From positions 394,452-458,451 of the forward strand of contig NZ_JABEKT010000004.1 in assembly GCF_013283195.1 (NCBI RefSeq): DNA of 64,000 nucleotides, given 5' to 3'. The notes beneath the pieces were generated by a model. It was not told the origin of the DNA. It did no database searches and was given only the letters and a program-made list of their open reading frames with translations. The first letter of the stretch is position 1; each line of letters opens with the position of its first letter. The position numbers and the translations under genes are program-made. The stretch is from Ensifer adhaerens (GTDB lineage: Bacteria; Pseudomonadota; Alphaproteobacteria; Rhizobiales; Rhizobiaceae). Positions 16,162-25,230 of this stretch are shown in pieces.

Positions 16162-17511
16162 TCAGGCGCCGACGGCCCTTCCCTGCTCGATGTCTTCCTC
16201 CGGGGCCGCATAGCGGCTTTCGCGATAAGGCAGCCCCAGATGGTCACGCAGAGTCTCGCCCTTCAGGTGCGGGTCGAAATAGCCGCGCTGTTCCAGGACC
16301 GGCAGCACGTGGGCGGCAAAGTCTTCAAGACCTTCGGCAATGACGGAGAAGCCGAGGATGAAGCCGTCAGCCGCATCGGTGTCGACCCATCGGATGATCT
16401 CGTCGGCAATGTGCTCGGCGGTGCCGATGAAGGCGGTTCGCGGCGTTGCGACATCGAGCGCGATCTCGCGCAGTGTCTGGCCGGTCTCGCGCGCCGTCTT
16501 CTTGATGCGGTCTGTCGTTGCGCGAAAGCTGTTCTTGCCGATGTCGCCGATATCGGGGAAGGCTTCGTCCAGCGGATAGGCGCTGAAGTCGTGATGATCG
16601 AAAAACCGGCCGAGATAGAGCAGCGCCTCCTCGATCGTGACCAGCGCGCGGATCGCCTGGTATTTGGCTTCCGCCTCCTCGGCGGTCGCGCCGACGATCG
16701 GGGCGATGCCTGGGAACAGGCCGATATCGGCCGCCCTTCGCCCTTGCGCGATCGCGCTCTGCTTAATCTGCTTGTAGAAAGTTTGCGCGTCTGCGATCGG
16801 GCCGCCATTGGTAAAGACCGCATCGGCGTGTTTTCCGGCAAGACGAATGCCGGAGTCGGAGGCTCCCGCCTGGAAGATGACCGGCTGCCCCTGGCGCGAC
16901 CGGCTGATGTTGAGCGGTCCTTCGATGCGGAAGAAACGACCCTTGTGGTTCAACCGGCGCAGCTTGGTCTTGTCGACATAGACGCCCGCCTGACGGTCGC
17001 GCACGAAGGCATCGTCGTCCCAGGAGTCCCAGAGGCCCTTGGTCGCATCGAGATATTCGTCGGCGATCTCGTAGCGCAGCTCGTGTTCCGGATGCTCGCG
17101 CCCGTAGTTGCGGCCGGAACCCTCGAGCGGCGACGTCACCGCGTTCCAGCCGGCACGCCCGCCGCTGATCAGGTCGAGCGAGGCGAACTGCCGGGCAATG
17201 GTGAAGGGATCGCTGTACGAAGTCGAGACGGTGCCGACGAGCCCGATCTTCGAAGTCGACGCCGCAAGCGCGGACAGAATGGTCAGCGGTTCAAAGCGGT
17301 TGAGAAAGTGCGGGATCGACTGTTCGTTGATGTAAAGTCCGTCGGCAACGAAGGCGAAGGCAATACCGGCGGCCTCCGCCTTGCGCGCGGTGTCGACGAA
17401 GAAGCCGAAATTGACGCTGGCATCGGCGGGACCGCTCGGGTGCTTCCAGGCATTCATGTGGCCGCCGGGACCTTGCAGCATGATACCGAAGGTGACGTTT
17501 TTCTGGGTCAT
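16162..17511 (-). CDS. NtaA/SnaA/DszA-family FMN-dependent monooxygenase
   Basis: A 449-residue enzyme of the long LLM subgroup. It begins [19 protein letters not shown] and includes [19 protein letters not shown] with the GRxxWNxVTS flavin motif, then [18 protein letters not shown] and [16 protein letters not shown]. Members (nitrilotriacetate, dibenzothiophene-sulfone and N-acetyl-S-(2-succino)cysteine monooxygenases such as YxeK) need FMNH2 from a reductase. It starts 23 bases after the first LLM gene and is the best candidate for the carbon-sulfur-bond-cleaving step. Confidence 0.92.
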   Translation of the reverse strand: MTQKNVTFGIMLQGPGGHMNAWKHPSGPADASVNFGFFVDTARKAEAAGIAFAFVADGLYINEQSIPHFLNRFEPLTILSALAASTSKIGLVGTVSTSYSDPFTIARQFASLDLISGGRAGWNAVTSPLEGSGRNYGREHPEHELRYEIADEYLDATKGLWDSWDDDAFVRDRQAGVYVDKTKLRRLNHKGRFFRIEGPLNISRSRQGQPVIFQAGASDSGIRLAGKHADAVFTNGGPIADAQTFYKQIKQSAIAQGRRAADIGLFPGIAPIVGATAEEAEAKYQAIRALVTIEEALLYLGRFFDHHDFSAYPLDEAFPDIGDIGKNSFRATTDRIKKTARETGQTLREIALDVATPRTAFIGTAEHIADEIIRWVDTDAADGFILGFSVIAEGLEDFAAHVLPVLEQRGYFDPHLKGETLRDHLGLPYRESRYAAPEEDIEQGRAVGA

Positions 17512-17534
17512 GGACGAGATCCTCTTGCGGATGT

Positions 17535-18530
17535 TCAGGCGACGAGCGAAAGCCGCTCTCTTGCGATGAGTTCGATCGATGCGAAGCGCTCGGCCGCTGG
17601 AAGCGCCGGCGTGTCGATCACGAATTCCTTGACGCCGTAGCGGCGATGGAGCGCATCGAGTTCCTGGCGCACCTGACGTGGCGTCCCGTGCAGCACGCTT
17701 GGGCTCTTTTCCTCCACCCGGTAATCGCTGACACCGGCCTGACGCGCGAATTCGGCCGCCTGCTCCTCGCTGCCGACATTGACGCTCTGCCCGTTGCCGA
17801 GGAAAACCTTGAAAATGCGAAGGCCTGCGACACGCTCGCGGGCACGCTCTTCGCTTTCGGCCGCCAGTGCCGCGACCGCCAGGATAGGGCGTCCGCCGCC
17901 CGTCGCACGCTCGTAGGCTGCAACCGTTCGCTCGAGGTTCTCAGGATCGCCGTTCAGATGCGCGGCAAACACCAGCTGCCAGCCTTTCGCGGCGGCGAGC
18001 TCAGCACTTTCGACGCTGGCGCCGAGCAGGAACCGCTCCGGCGGTTGCGCCGGCAACGGCGTTGCCAGCAAGTCTGCCTCTTCGGTCCTGCCGGGCGCGA
18101 GATAGTGGTTGAGGTCGCTCAGCTGTTCGGCAAAACCCGGCTTGCGCTCGTGGTCGATGCCGATCTGCAGCGCCCGCGTCGAGAGTGGAAAGCCACCCGG
18201 CGCCTTGCCGACGCCAAGATCGACCCGTCCCGGTGCAAGCGACGCCAGAAGATTGAATGTTTCGGCGACCTTGTAGGCGCTGTAATGCTGCAGCATGACG
18301 CCGCCGGATCCGATGCGAATCTTGGACGTGCGCGCCAGCAGGTAGGCGATCAGCGTTTCGGGTGCCGAACTTGCAAGGCCGGCCATGTTGTGATGTTCGG
18401 CCAGCCAGAAGCGGTGATAACCCCACTCCTCCGCTTTCGCTGCCAGCCGGGCGGTCGCCTGCAGCGCGTCGGTGGCGGTACTGCCGGGATCGATGGGGCT
18501 CTTGTCGAGAAGGCTGAGAAGATAGGACAT
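17535..18530 (-). CDS. LLM-class flavin-dependent oxidoreductase, MsnO8/YtmO-like (first gene of operon)
   Basis: A 331-residue luciferase-like enzyme of the short LLM subgroup: [35 protein letters not shown] with the family EHHN motif, [19 protein letters not shown] and [16 protein letters not shown]. It heads the nine-gene operon. YtmO of B. subtilis, in the S-methylcysteine/cystine operon, is the closest functional comparison by family and context; the substrate is inferred. Confidence 0.9.
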   Translation of the reverse strand: MSYLLSLLDKSPIDPGSTATDALQATARLAAKAEEWGYHRFWLAEHHNMAGLASSAPETLIAYLLARTSKIRIGSGGVMLQHYSAYKVAETFNLLASLAPGRVDLGVGKAPGGFPLSTRALQIGIDHERKPGFAEQLSDLNHYLAPGRTEEADLLATPLPAQPPERFLLGASVESAELAAAKGWQLVFAAHLNGDPENLERTVAAYERATGGGRPILAVAALAAESEERARERVAGLRIFKVFLGNGQSVNVGSEEQAAEFARQAGVSDYRVEEKSPSVLHGTPRQVRQELDALHRRYGVKEFVIDTPALPAAERFASIELIARERLSLVA

Positions 18531-18576
18531 GCCACGTGTTCCAGATTGTCTCGGCGCCGCCGTCGGTCGCCATTAA

Positions 18577-18593
18577 TCTATAAAACACATAGA
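18577..18593 (-). promoter_or_regulatory. Inverted repeat TCTAT-N7-ATAGA upstream of the sulfur-type operon
   Basis: A perfect 5-base inverted repeat, 18577-18581 with 18589-18593, lies in an AT-rich patch 47 bases before the first ATG. It contains the T-N11-A geometry of LysR-type regulator sites. No LysR gene lies in the window, so the regulator would be elsewhere (for example a CysB/CbL-like protein). Confidence 0.45.
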
Positions 18594-18599
18594 CAATAT

Positions 18600-18912
18600 G
18601 CATTATAAGAAATGCGTTTCTATTTCGCGCCGGCTTGAGAGAAAAACCCGCCCACGCTCAGACCTTGCTGTGCAATCGAAAACACCGAGCGCCAGGCGCG
18701 GTTAGTGTAAGCACTCGCTCGTAGTGACGAGAGCTCGCAAATTGGGAAATTGGGTGGGATGCCGTGGCACCTGGGAGGACCAGCGCTCAAGCGCGGTCGC
18801 ACGAGGGTGTTACCGTCGCAAGCCTCAGCTGGGCAGATCGACGATCCGGAAATGCACGGACGCCGAGCAGGCATCGGCGCGCAGCAGAGCCGCGCGCCGA
18901 TCGAAAACAAGA
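18600..18912. other. Intergenic stretch with no recognised gene
   Basis: About 310 bases between the operon promoter and the end of the DUF992 gene. Open frames here are short and unsupported, and I see no hairpin or repeat. It probably holds the rest of the operon's upstream control region and the 3' end of the DUF992 transcript. Confidence 0.5.
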
Positions 18913-19440
18913 TCAGTTCACCGAGGTGAGCGTCATGGATGTGCCGGTGGCGGCAACATTGAGGCCGAGCTGGCCCGTGACGCTGACCGTCTGCAGGTGG
19001 ATGGAGCCAGCCGTGCCGCCGATGAGAATGTTGGCCCCGACGCCGGCGCCAAGCGTCGCTTCGGCCGTCGCGCCCTTGTAGATACCGCTGAGCGCACCCT
19101 GGTGGTAGCCGGCCGTCGGCGCAAACACAGCCCAGATCAGGCGGCTGCGGGTGGTGAAGCCGACATCCACGCCGAGCTTGCGGATCGCGCCGGCATAATG
19201 ATCGGAAGCCTCGGCACCGACGGTCGAACGGAAGACGCACTCGACTTCCTTGGCAGATCCCAGCACATAGCCGGCACCGCCGGCAATGTTGCAATCGAGG
19301 TAACCGATCTTCACGCCGTTGCGCGCGTCCGGCTCCCTGTAGGTTTCCTTGTAGGTCGGCAAGTCCGCAGCATTGACAGCCCACGCACCGGCAGACGCCA
19401 GGGAGGCGGCGGCAAGCGCCATCGCAAGGGTCTTTTTCAT
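18913..19440 (-). CDS. DUF992 domain-containing secreted protein
   Basis: A 175-residue exported protein. The signal peptide MKKTLAMALAAASLASAGAW is cut near VNAAD. The mature part fits DUF992: VKIGYLDCNIAGGAGYVLGS, EVECVF, YAGAIRKLGVDVGFTTRS, and a glycine/alanine-rich end. The strong site AAAAGGAGCG 5 bases upstream fixes the ATG at 19440. DUF992 proteins are abundant in Rhizobiales and of unknown function. It stands alone between two operons. Confidence 0.88.
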   Translation of the reverse strand: MKKTLAMALAAASLASAGAWAVNAADLPTYKETYREPDARNGVKIGYLDCNIAGGAGYVLGSAKEVECVFRSTVGAEASDHYAGAIRKLGVDVGFTTRSRLIWAVFAPTAGYHQGALSGIYKGATAEATLGAGVGANILIGGTAGSIHLQTVSVTGQLGLNVAATGTSMTLTSVN

Positions 19441-19733
19441 GTGTTCGCTCCTTTTCGGGTCGTTATTGATCAACAGCACTCGGTCTTCCGGCAAAAGAAT
19501 CGAGCTGCAGAGGCGTCACAGTTGAACGCCGATCGGACATTTCGAAGGCACCGCGCCGGACGCGGGGCCCGGCATTGAATTTTGCAGCGGACTGTTGCTC
19601 CGGGAGAACACCCGCCTAGAGGCAGCTGCGGCCAAGTACACACAGGATTGCTGATTCCCGGGCCCAGTGTGGTGGGAAGACCTCACCGCACGGTGGCCTC
19701 GAAAAAGGAAATGAGCGGTTATTCTCCCGCGTT
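19441..19733. other. Intergenic stretch with no recognised gene
   Basis: About 290 bases between the DUF992 gene and the next small gene, both leftward. Part must be the DUF992 promoter. I find no convincing frame, hairpin or repeat. Confidence 0.5.
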
Positions 19734-19961
19734 TCAGAAGCCAGGGCGCGAGGGCGTCTTGCGGTCGAGACCCATCACCCACCCGATCGCCATCAAGAGG
19801 ACGATTGCTGCAAGGGCGATCAGGCCAATGGCATACATCACCAGGAGTTCGACGAGGCGCGGCACGAAAAGCACGGCCTTGGTCGGCAGCGGCTGAGCGC
19901 CCCGCCACGCGGACAACTCATCCCGGTTGAAGGCCTCCAGTCGACGAACAAGAAAACGCAT
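19734..19961 (-). CDS. Small single-pass membrane protein
   Basis: A 75-residue protein. The first half is basic and polar (MRFLVRRLEAFNRDELSAW); the second carries a long hydrophobic segment (LLVMYAIGLIALAAIVLLMA) and a short basic tail. GAGGTGAGC just before the ATG supports this start. I do not recognise a family. It lies 114 bases downstream of the GT4 gene on the same strand and may share its transcript. Confidence 0.6.
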   Translation of the reverse strand: MRFLVRRLEAFNRDELSAWRGAQPLPTKAVLFVPRLVELLVMYAIGLIALAAIVLLMAIGWVMGLDRKTPSRPGF

Positions 19962-20075
19962 GCTCACCTCTTCCCGCCGACAGCAAGCCCATGCGGCGCG
20001 TCGGCAACTCCCGTTTGAACGTTGCACCCCAGTCGTTCGTGCCGGTTGGCAGCCAATCCCAGGTGCCGCGCGGGC

Positions 20076-21254
20076 TCAATGCAGCGGCGTGGCGCTTTCG
20101 GGCTCACGCATCTGGAAACCGCCGATCGCCAGCTTTCCGTCACCGAACGGCAAAGCACGGCGCAGGCGAAGCTCGTCGTCGATCACGGTCTGCATGCCGG
20201 CCTTGAATTTCCTGACGCTGAACTGCGCCGTGTGCGCCCTGATGACGTCGGGGCGGAACGCGTCTTCCCGTGCCTCGAAGGCATAGATCGTCTTGATCAA
20301 AGCATCGACGCTCTGCTGTTCGAAAAGCATGCCCGTCAGATTGGGCACGACGGTCTCGAGCGCTCCACCGGCGCCAAAGGCGATGACCGGGCGGCCGCTT
20401 GCCATAGCTTCGACAGGCACGATGCCGAAGTCTTCCTCGCCGGGAAAAACCAGGGCGCGACAGCGGGCGAGCTTTTCCTTCAGCACGGCAAAGGGTGCGC
20501 GACCAAGGAACGTGACGGTCGGGCCGGCGATCCGCTTGAGCCTGGCGATATCCTGTTCCTTGCCGTCGCCGATCACGACCAGGTTCTTGCCCATTTTCGT
20601 GAAGGCTTCTACGGCCAGGTCGATCCGCTTGTAGGGAACGATCTGGCCGGCGCAGAGGTAAAAGTCCTCGATCTGGGTCGAGGGCGCAAAGTCCTCGGTG
20701 CTGACGGGCGGATAGACCACGGTTGCCGGGCGCCGATAGTATTTGCTGATGCGTGCTGCCACGTGATGCGAGTTGGCGACAAAACGGTCCACCCGCATGC
20801 TGGTGTTGACGTCCCAGGTCCGCAGCATCGGCGCCAGAACCGGCATCATCATCCGCGACAGGAGGCCAGCACTCGAGCGATAGGCGTGATAGTGATCCCA
20901 AAGGTAGCGCATGGGCGAGTGGCAATAGCAGATATGGGCTGCATGCGGCGGCGGGATGATCCCCTTCGCCGGTCCGGATTCGCTCGAAATGATCAGGTCG
21001 TAACCGCTGAGATCGAGACTTTCGAGCGCGAAGGGCATCAGCGGCAACAGCGATTGATAATGCCCGATGGCACCGGGAATGCGCTGCAGGAACGACGAAG
21101 TGACCTTGTGCTTCTTGATCGTGTCCGACACGCGGCCCGGATCATAAACCAAAGTGAAAATGTCGGCCTCGGGATAGAGATCGCATAGTGCCTCGATCAC
21201 CTTCTCCCCACCCCGCATCGATACCAGCCAATAATGAACGATTGCGACGCGCAT
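20076..21254 (-). CDS. Glycosyltransferase family 4 protein
   Basis: A 392-residue GT-B-fold retaining glycosyltransferase. The N-terminal domain starts VAIVHYWLVSMRGGEKVIE, the acceptor-binding glycine loop. The C-terminal nucleotide-sugar domain has FLGRAPFAVLKEKL and PGEEDFGIVPVEAMASGRPV, the E-x7-E motif. Its ribosome site is AGGGGAG at 21259-21265. It diverges from the ExoF-like gene and probably adds one sugar in repeat-unit assembly on the inner face of the membrane. Confidence 0.9.
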   Translation of the reverse strand: MRVAIVHYWLVSMRGGEKVIEALCDLYPEADIFTLVYDPGRVSDTIKKHKVTSSFLQRIPGAIGHYQSLLPLMPFALESLDLSGYDLIISSESGPAKGIIPPPHAAHICYCHSPMRYLWDHYHAYRSSAGLLSRMMMPVLAPMLRTWDVNTSMRVDRFVANSHHVAARISKYYRRPATVVYPPVSTEDFAPSTQIEDFYLCAGQIVPYKRIDLAVEAFTKMGKNLVVIGDGKEQDIARLKRIAGPTVTFLGRAPFAVLKEKLARCRALVFPGEEDFGIVPVEAMASGRPVIAFGAGGALETVVPNLTGMLFEQQSVDALIKTIYAFEAREDAFRPDVIRAHTAQFSVRKFKAGMQTVIDDELRLRRALPFGDGKLAIGGFQMREPESATPLH

Positions 21255-21584
21255 GGCGCTCCCCTACTGCAACGATCCTGCCGCAGCATGGGGCAGACGG
21301 ACCTCGCGTGCACAGCGCCAAGATCGGTCCGGCAGTGCATCCGAAGGAACGATCGTCCTACTCGAAAGGTTTAGGGGCGGTGCAGGCCGACCGGTGTTTA
21401 ACCATCGGCCGGGGCAACCCTATCCGATGGTGCCGCCGGTTTAGAATTGCTCCCCTAAAGGGATTAGCCGCGATTAGACCGCAGGGAATTTACCTCGAAC
21501 GTTTTGGGCCGACAATCAATCCGACGCGCCACGCCAAGCTGAACTGTCCAGCACCGCGGCGCGCAGGAACATCTGCGAGGCCCC
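21255..21584. promoter_or_regulatory. Divergent control region of the exopolysaccharide cluster
   Basis: 330 bases between two divergent polysaccharide genes. It holds TCCCCTAAAGGGATTAG at 21451-21467, which contains both an imperfect TCCC-GGGA dyad and a perfect CTAA-N5-TTAG inverted repeat, and a reversed TTTAGGGGC at 21370-21378. A related CCCCTTAG palindrome lies ahead of the NRPS operon (49843-49860). These are candidate operators for a shared regulator. Confidence 0.45.
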
Positions 21585-22910
21585 ATGCCCCATGCCGATC
21601 ACAGTCTTTCGTATCGCCTGTCGTGCCTTGGCCGTGCCTCGACTCTCTGTCTTGCGATAGGCTTAAGCGCTTTGGCTCCACTCCAGCAGGCGCAAGCCGA
21701 GCCAGTGTTCCGCCTGCAACCTCAAACGAGGGTCAAGGTCGCGATCGTCGAGTGGGTCGCCTCGACAGGAGAATACAAGGAATGGACGGCGCTCAACGGC
21801 GAATATGTCGTCTCGCCCGCCGGCACGATCTCGGTTCCGCTGGTCGGCGAAGTCAAGGCCAGGGATAGAACGCCCTCGGAACTGGCGGCCACCATCGCCG
21901 ATCTCCTGAAGGAGCGCACCGGCCTCAGCAAGGCGCCGGAGACATCCGTCGAAGTTGTCCGTTACCCGATGATCTACGTCACGGGGCTGGTCGATCGGCC
22001 GAGCGAACTCGAATTCCGGCCCGGCATGACAGTGATGCAGGCGGTGGCCATGGCCGGTGGACGCGAACGCCGCACGAACCCTGCCGGCGGCTACTCGGAC
22101 ATGGAGCAGATCCGCTACACCGGCGAATTGAACCGGATGGAACTCGAGATGATGCAGCTGGCCGCCCGTCGCGCCCGGCTGAGGGCCGAGTTCACCGACA
22201 GCGCCAAGATCGAATTTCCCCAGGCGCTCAAGGCTGCCGATGGCGCCGCCATCCAGCAGATCGTGCGCGACGAAAGCACGCTCTTCGACGCCCGGCTCGA
22301 GGCCATGCGCCGGCAACTCGATTCCCTTTCCGAGCTCGGCACGCTGCTCAAGAACGAAATCGACGTGCTCGATGAAAAGACGACAGTCCAGCAGCACCAG
22401 ATCGACATTTCCCAGGACGAACTCAAAGGCGTATCGAAACTGGTGAGTGACCAGACGGTGACGAAGTCGCGCCAGACGGCACTCGAGCGCATCGTCGCCG
22501 AGCTGCAGAGCGACAAGCTCGACCTTCAGGTCGCCGCCATGCGCGCCAAGCAGAAGCTGAGCGAAACCGAGCGCGACGCGGTGACCTTGCAGGGGCAGCG
22601 CCGCACGGAGGCCGGCCGCGACCTGCAGACGACGGAAGCCGCGATCGAGGATCTGAAGCTCAAACGAAGCACGACGCTGCAGCTGCTGCAGATCAACGGC
22701 GCCTCGCTCTCCCGCTTCGCCGACATGAAGGCGATGGACCTTGAGCCGCTGGAGTACTGGATCACCCATGGCGGTGGCACCGAACCGGCCGTGAAGGTCA
22801 CGGAAGCAACTCTGCTCGTGCCGGGCGACGTGCTCGACGTGCGCTCGGCGCTGACGGCAGCGCTGGACAAGAAACTTCTGACGTCGGTCGGCATAGAACA
22901 GTCCCAGTAG
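21585..22910 (+). CDS. Polysaccharide export protein, ExoF/Wza type with SLBB domain
   Basis: A 441-residue periplasmic/outer-membrane export component. A signal peptide ends near residue 38 (QQAQAE). The Poly_export domain contains GEYVVSPAGTISVPLVGEVKA; the following soluble ligand-binding segment has YVTGLVDRPSELEFRPGMTV. Residues about 180-370 are long charged helices, coiled-coil-like, as in S. meliloti ExoF rather than Wza. The next gene is ExoP-like, 46 bases on, the usual pairing. Confidence 0.9.
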   Translation: MPHADHSLSYRLSCLGRASTLCLAIGLSALAPLQQAQAEPVFRLQPQTRVKVAIVEWVASTGEYKEWTALNGEYVVSPAGTISVPLVGEVKARDRTPSELAATIADLLKERTGLSKAPETSVEVVRYPMIYVTGLVDRPSELEFRPGMTVMQAVAMAGGRERRTNPAGGYSDMEQIRYTGELNRMELEMMQLAARRARLRAEFTDSAKIEFPQALKAADGAAIQQIVRDESTLFDARLEAMRRQLDSLSELGTLLKNEIDVLDEKTTVQQHQIDISQDELKGVSKLVSDQTVTKSRQTALERIVAELQSDKLDLQVAAMRAKQKLSETERDAVTLQGQRRTEAGRDLQTTEAAIEDLKLKRSTTLQLLQINGASLSRFADMKAMDLEPLEYWITHGGGTEPAVKVTEATLLVPGDVLDVRSALTAALDKKLLTSVGIEQSQ

Positions 22911-22956
22911 CAGCGGCAGATCGGTTGAAGCGCAGTGAACTTCGTGGGGAACACAA

Positions 22957-25230
22957 ATGGTCGTGCATGACATCTCAAAAATCGTGATGGATGAGAATTT
23001 CGAGGCCAAGCGTTCGGCCGGCCAGGAGAGCATATCCTTCCGCGATGTTTCCGACTTCCTGCGGCGTCACCTCGTTCGTATCGGGATTTGTGGCCTGATC
23101 GGCCTTGCGCTCGGCGCGTTCTACATCCTCAACACGGCACCGACCTTTACTGCGACCGTCCGTCTGGTGATTGACCCGGAACAGGGGCGCATCGCATCGC
23201 AGGATGCCTCGACCGGAACGATCATCATCGAAGCGGCCGAGATCGCCAGCGAAGTCGAAATCGTCAAATCCGAAGCGATTGCCCGCGCCGTCATCGAACA
23301 GCTCGACCTGACCAACGACCCGGAGATCGTCGGCGGCGGCGTCTCGATCCGGGGCATGATCGGCTCGCTGTTCTCCGCAAGCACCAAGAACGCCGACAAT
23401 GATGCGGCCGACGACGAGTATCTGATGCGGCGCACGATGGCTGCGTTTCTTTCGCGTGTTACCGTGCGGCGCGTTGGCCAATCCTACGTGCTCGAGATCG
23501 GCTATTCGTCCACGGATCCACAGAAGGCGGCGAAAACGGCCAACGCCATCGCCGGCGCCTACATCCGCACGGGCATGAACGAGAGATCCGACGCCGCACG
23601 AAGTGGCGCCAAGTGGCTCGAAAGTCGCCTGATCGAAGTCGGCGCGCAGGCACGCGCGGCCGCCATGACTGTGGAAGAGTTTCGCGCCAAGAACGACATC
23701 ACGACGGTTGGCACCGCGTCGACGCTCGACCAGCAGCAGCTTTCCGAACTCAGCAGCCAGATGCTCGCAGCGCGCGCTGCGACGGCGGCGGATACGGCCA
23801 AGCTGATGACGCTGCAGCAGCTCATGTCGCAAGACACGATGATCGGCAGCGTCAACGACAGCCTCGACAATCCGCAAATCCAGAAGCTCAACGAAGAAAT
23901 GCGCCTGGCGAAAGCCAAGCTCGACAATCTCAAGACGCGATACGACAGCGGAAACCCCGCAATTACCGCCGCCGAGGCAGACATTGCGCGGCTCGATGCC
24001 TCTCTTCGCAACGAATTCCTGCGCATCGAACAGTTCTACAAGTCGAATGTCGAGATCGCCAAGACCCGCGAAAAGCTGCTCGAAAGCGAGCTTGCCAATC
24101 TGACCGCGACGGGTGCCGGCAAGAACGTTGCACGCGTCGAACTGTCCGAGATGGAAAGTCGCGCGACGACCTATCGCAACATGTACGAGGGTATTCTTCA
24201 GCAGCTCATCGGCGCGCTGCAAAAGCAGTCCTTTCCTCTCGGCAAGGCACGTATCGTGACGGCGGCAACCGCGCCCTTGGGAAAGACCTGGCCGAAGCCC
24301 TCGACGATCATGCCGTTCTCCCTGATGTTCGGATTGGCGACCGGCCTCATGTTGTCGGTGCTGCGTGACGGCCTCGACCGCCGCGTCAGCTCCAGCGAAC
24401 GCCTGCGCGCCGAACTCGGCATTACCTCGCTCGGCCACGTGCCGATGTTCAGAAGCAGCCCCCGCCCGCATCAGCCTCCAATCGCCTCCACGATGCTGCC
24501 GCTCAGATCGGTGCTGGACATGCCCTATTCGCGGTTCTCCGAGGCCTTGCGCGGCGTGAAGAATTCCGTCGATTCGGCTTTCCCCGCCAATGCATCGGCA
24601 GTCATCGGGGTGACCTCGGTCGGCCCCGGCGAAGGCAAGACCACGATCGCTGCCAACCTCGCCCAACTCTACATGAACGAAGGCACATCGGTCCTGCTGG
24701 TCGACGCGGATTTCATCGGCTCGCGCCTCAGCCGCGTCGCCACCGAGGACGGCGCGGGCTTCGGCATGGAGAGCCTACGGATCCTCGGCATTCCCGGCCA
24801 ATATTCCAGGCGCAGGTCGAGTGAGGGACAACAGCACGTCGAGGAATTCGACGGCAAGGCGGTGCGCTGCGTTCCGGTTCTGACCGTCGAACAGACGCGC
24901 AAGGCCGCGGTCGGACATCAACGCTACGGCCACCTGCCGGCGCTGAAATCGGAACTCGAACTGCTGAGACAACGCTACAAGGTGATCATCGTCGACATGT
25001 CCGGCTTCGAAGATTCAGCCGACACGCGCGTGATCTGCACCTATCTCGACGGCATCGTCGTGGTTCTCGGACAATCCGACAAGATGACTGTCGAACGGCT
25101 CGGCGAGGCCCTGTCGACATTCGGCAAATCGCGTGTCGCGTTGCTCGGTGTGATCTCCAACAGAAGCGACGGCCCTCGCCGGACCAACATTCGCTGGGAC
25201 CGAAAACAATGGCGCAAGTTCAAGAAATGA
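22957..25230 (+). CDS. ExoP-type polysaccharide co-polymerase / BY-kinase-like protein
   Basis: A 757-residue inner-membrane protein controlling chain length. Membrane segments lie near 43-60 and 450-470, with a long periplasmic coiled-coil region between (about 220-400). The cytoplasmic domain has Walker A GPGEGKTT at 555-562 and Walker A' LLVDADF at 580-586. It lacks the C-terminal tyrosine cluster of classical bacterial tyrosine kinases and ends in basic residues (WRKFKK), so autophosphorylation is doubtful. The gene overlaps the next by 22 bases. Confidence 0.9.
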   Translation: MVVHDISKIVMDENFEAKRSAGQESISFRDVSDFLRRHLVRIGICGLIGLALGAFYILNTAPTFTATVRLVIDPEQGRIASQDASTGTIIIEAAEIASEVEIVKSEAIARAVIEQLDLTNDPEIVGGGVSIRGMIGSLFSASTKNADNDAADDEYLMRRTMAAFLSRVTVRRVGQSYVLEIGYSSTDPQKAAKTANAIAGAYIRTGMNERSDAARSGAKWLESRLIEVGAQARAAAMTVEEFRAKNDITTVGTASTLDQQQLSELSSQMLAARAATAADTAKLMTLQQLMSQDTMIGSVNDSLDNPQIQKLNEEMRLAKAKLDNLKTRYDSGNPAITAAEADIARLDASLRNEFLRIEQFYKSNVEIAKTREKLLESELANLTATGAGKNVARVELSEMESRATTYRNMYEGILQQLIGALQKQSFPLGKARIVTAATAPLGKTWPKPSTIMPFSLMFGLATGLMLSVLRDGLDRRVSSSERLRAELGITSLGHVPMFRSSPRPHQPPIASTMLPLRSVLDMPYSRFSEALRGVKNSVDSAFPANASAVIGVTSVGPGEGKTTIAANLAQLYMNEGTSVLLVDADFIGSRLSRVATEDGAGFGMESLRILGIPGQYSRRRSSEGQQHVEEFDGKAVRCVPVLTVEQTRKAAVGHQRYGHLPALKSELELLRQRYKVIIVDMSGFEDSADTRVICTYLDGIVVVLGQSDKMTVERLGEALSTFGKSRVALLGVISNRSDGPRRTNIRWDRKQWRKFKK

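Noticed and set aside
21258-21265. GCTCCCCT considered as a further copy of the EPS/NRPS operator
   Set aside because: On the minus strand it is AGGGGAGC, placed 4-5 bases before the GT4 ATG, so it is that gene's ribosome-binding site.
22975-24666. 563-codon minus-strand open frame opposite the ExoP-like gene
   Set aside because: Antisense shadow of a gene with clear Wzz and Walker motifs.
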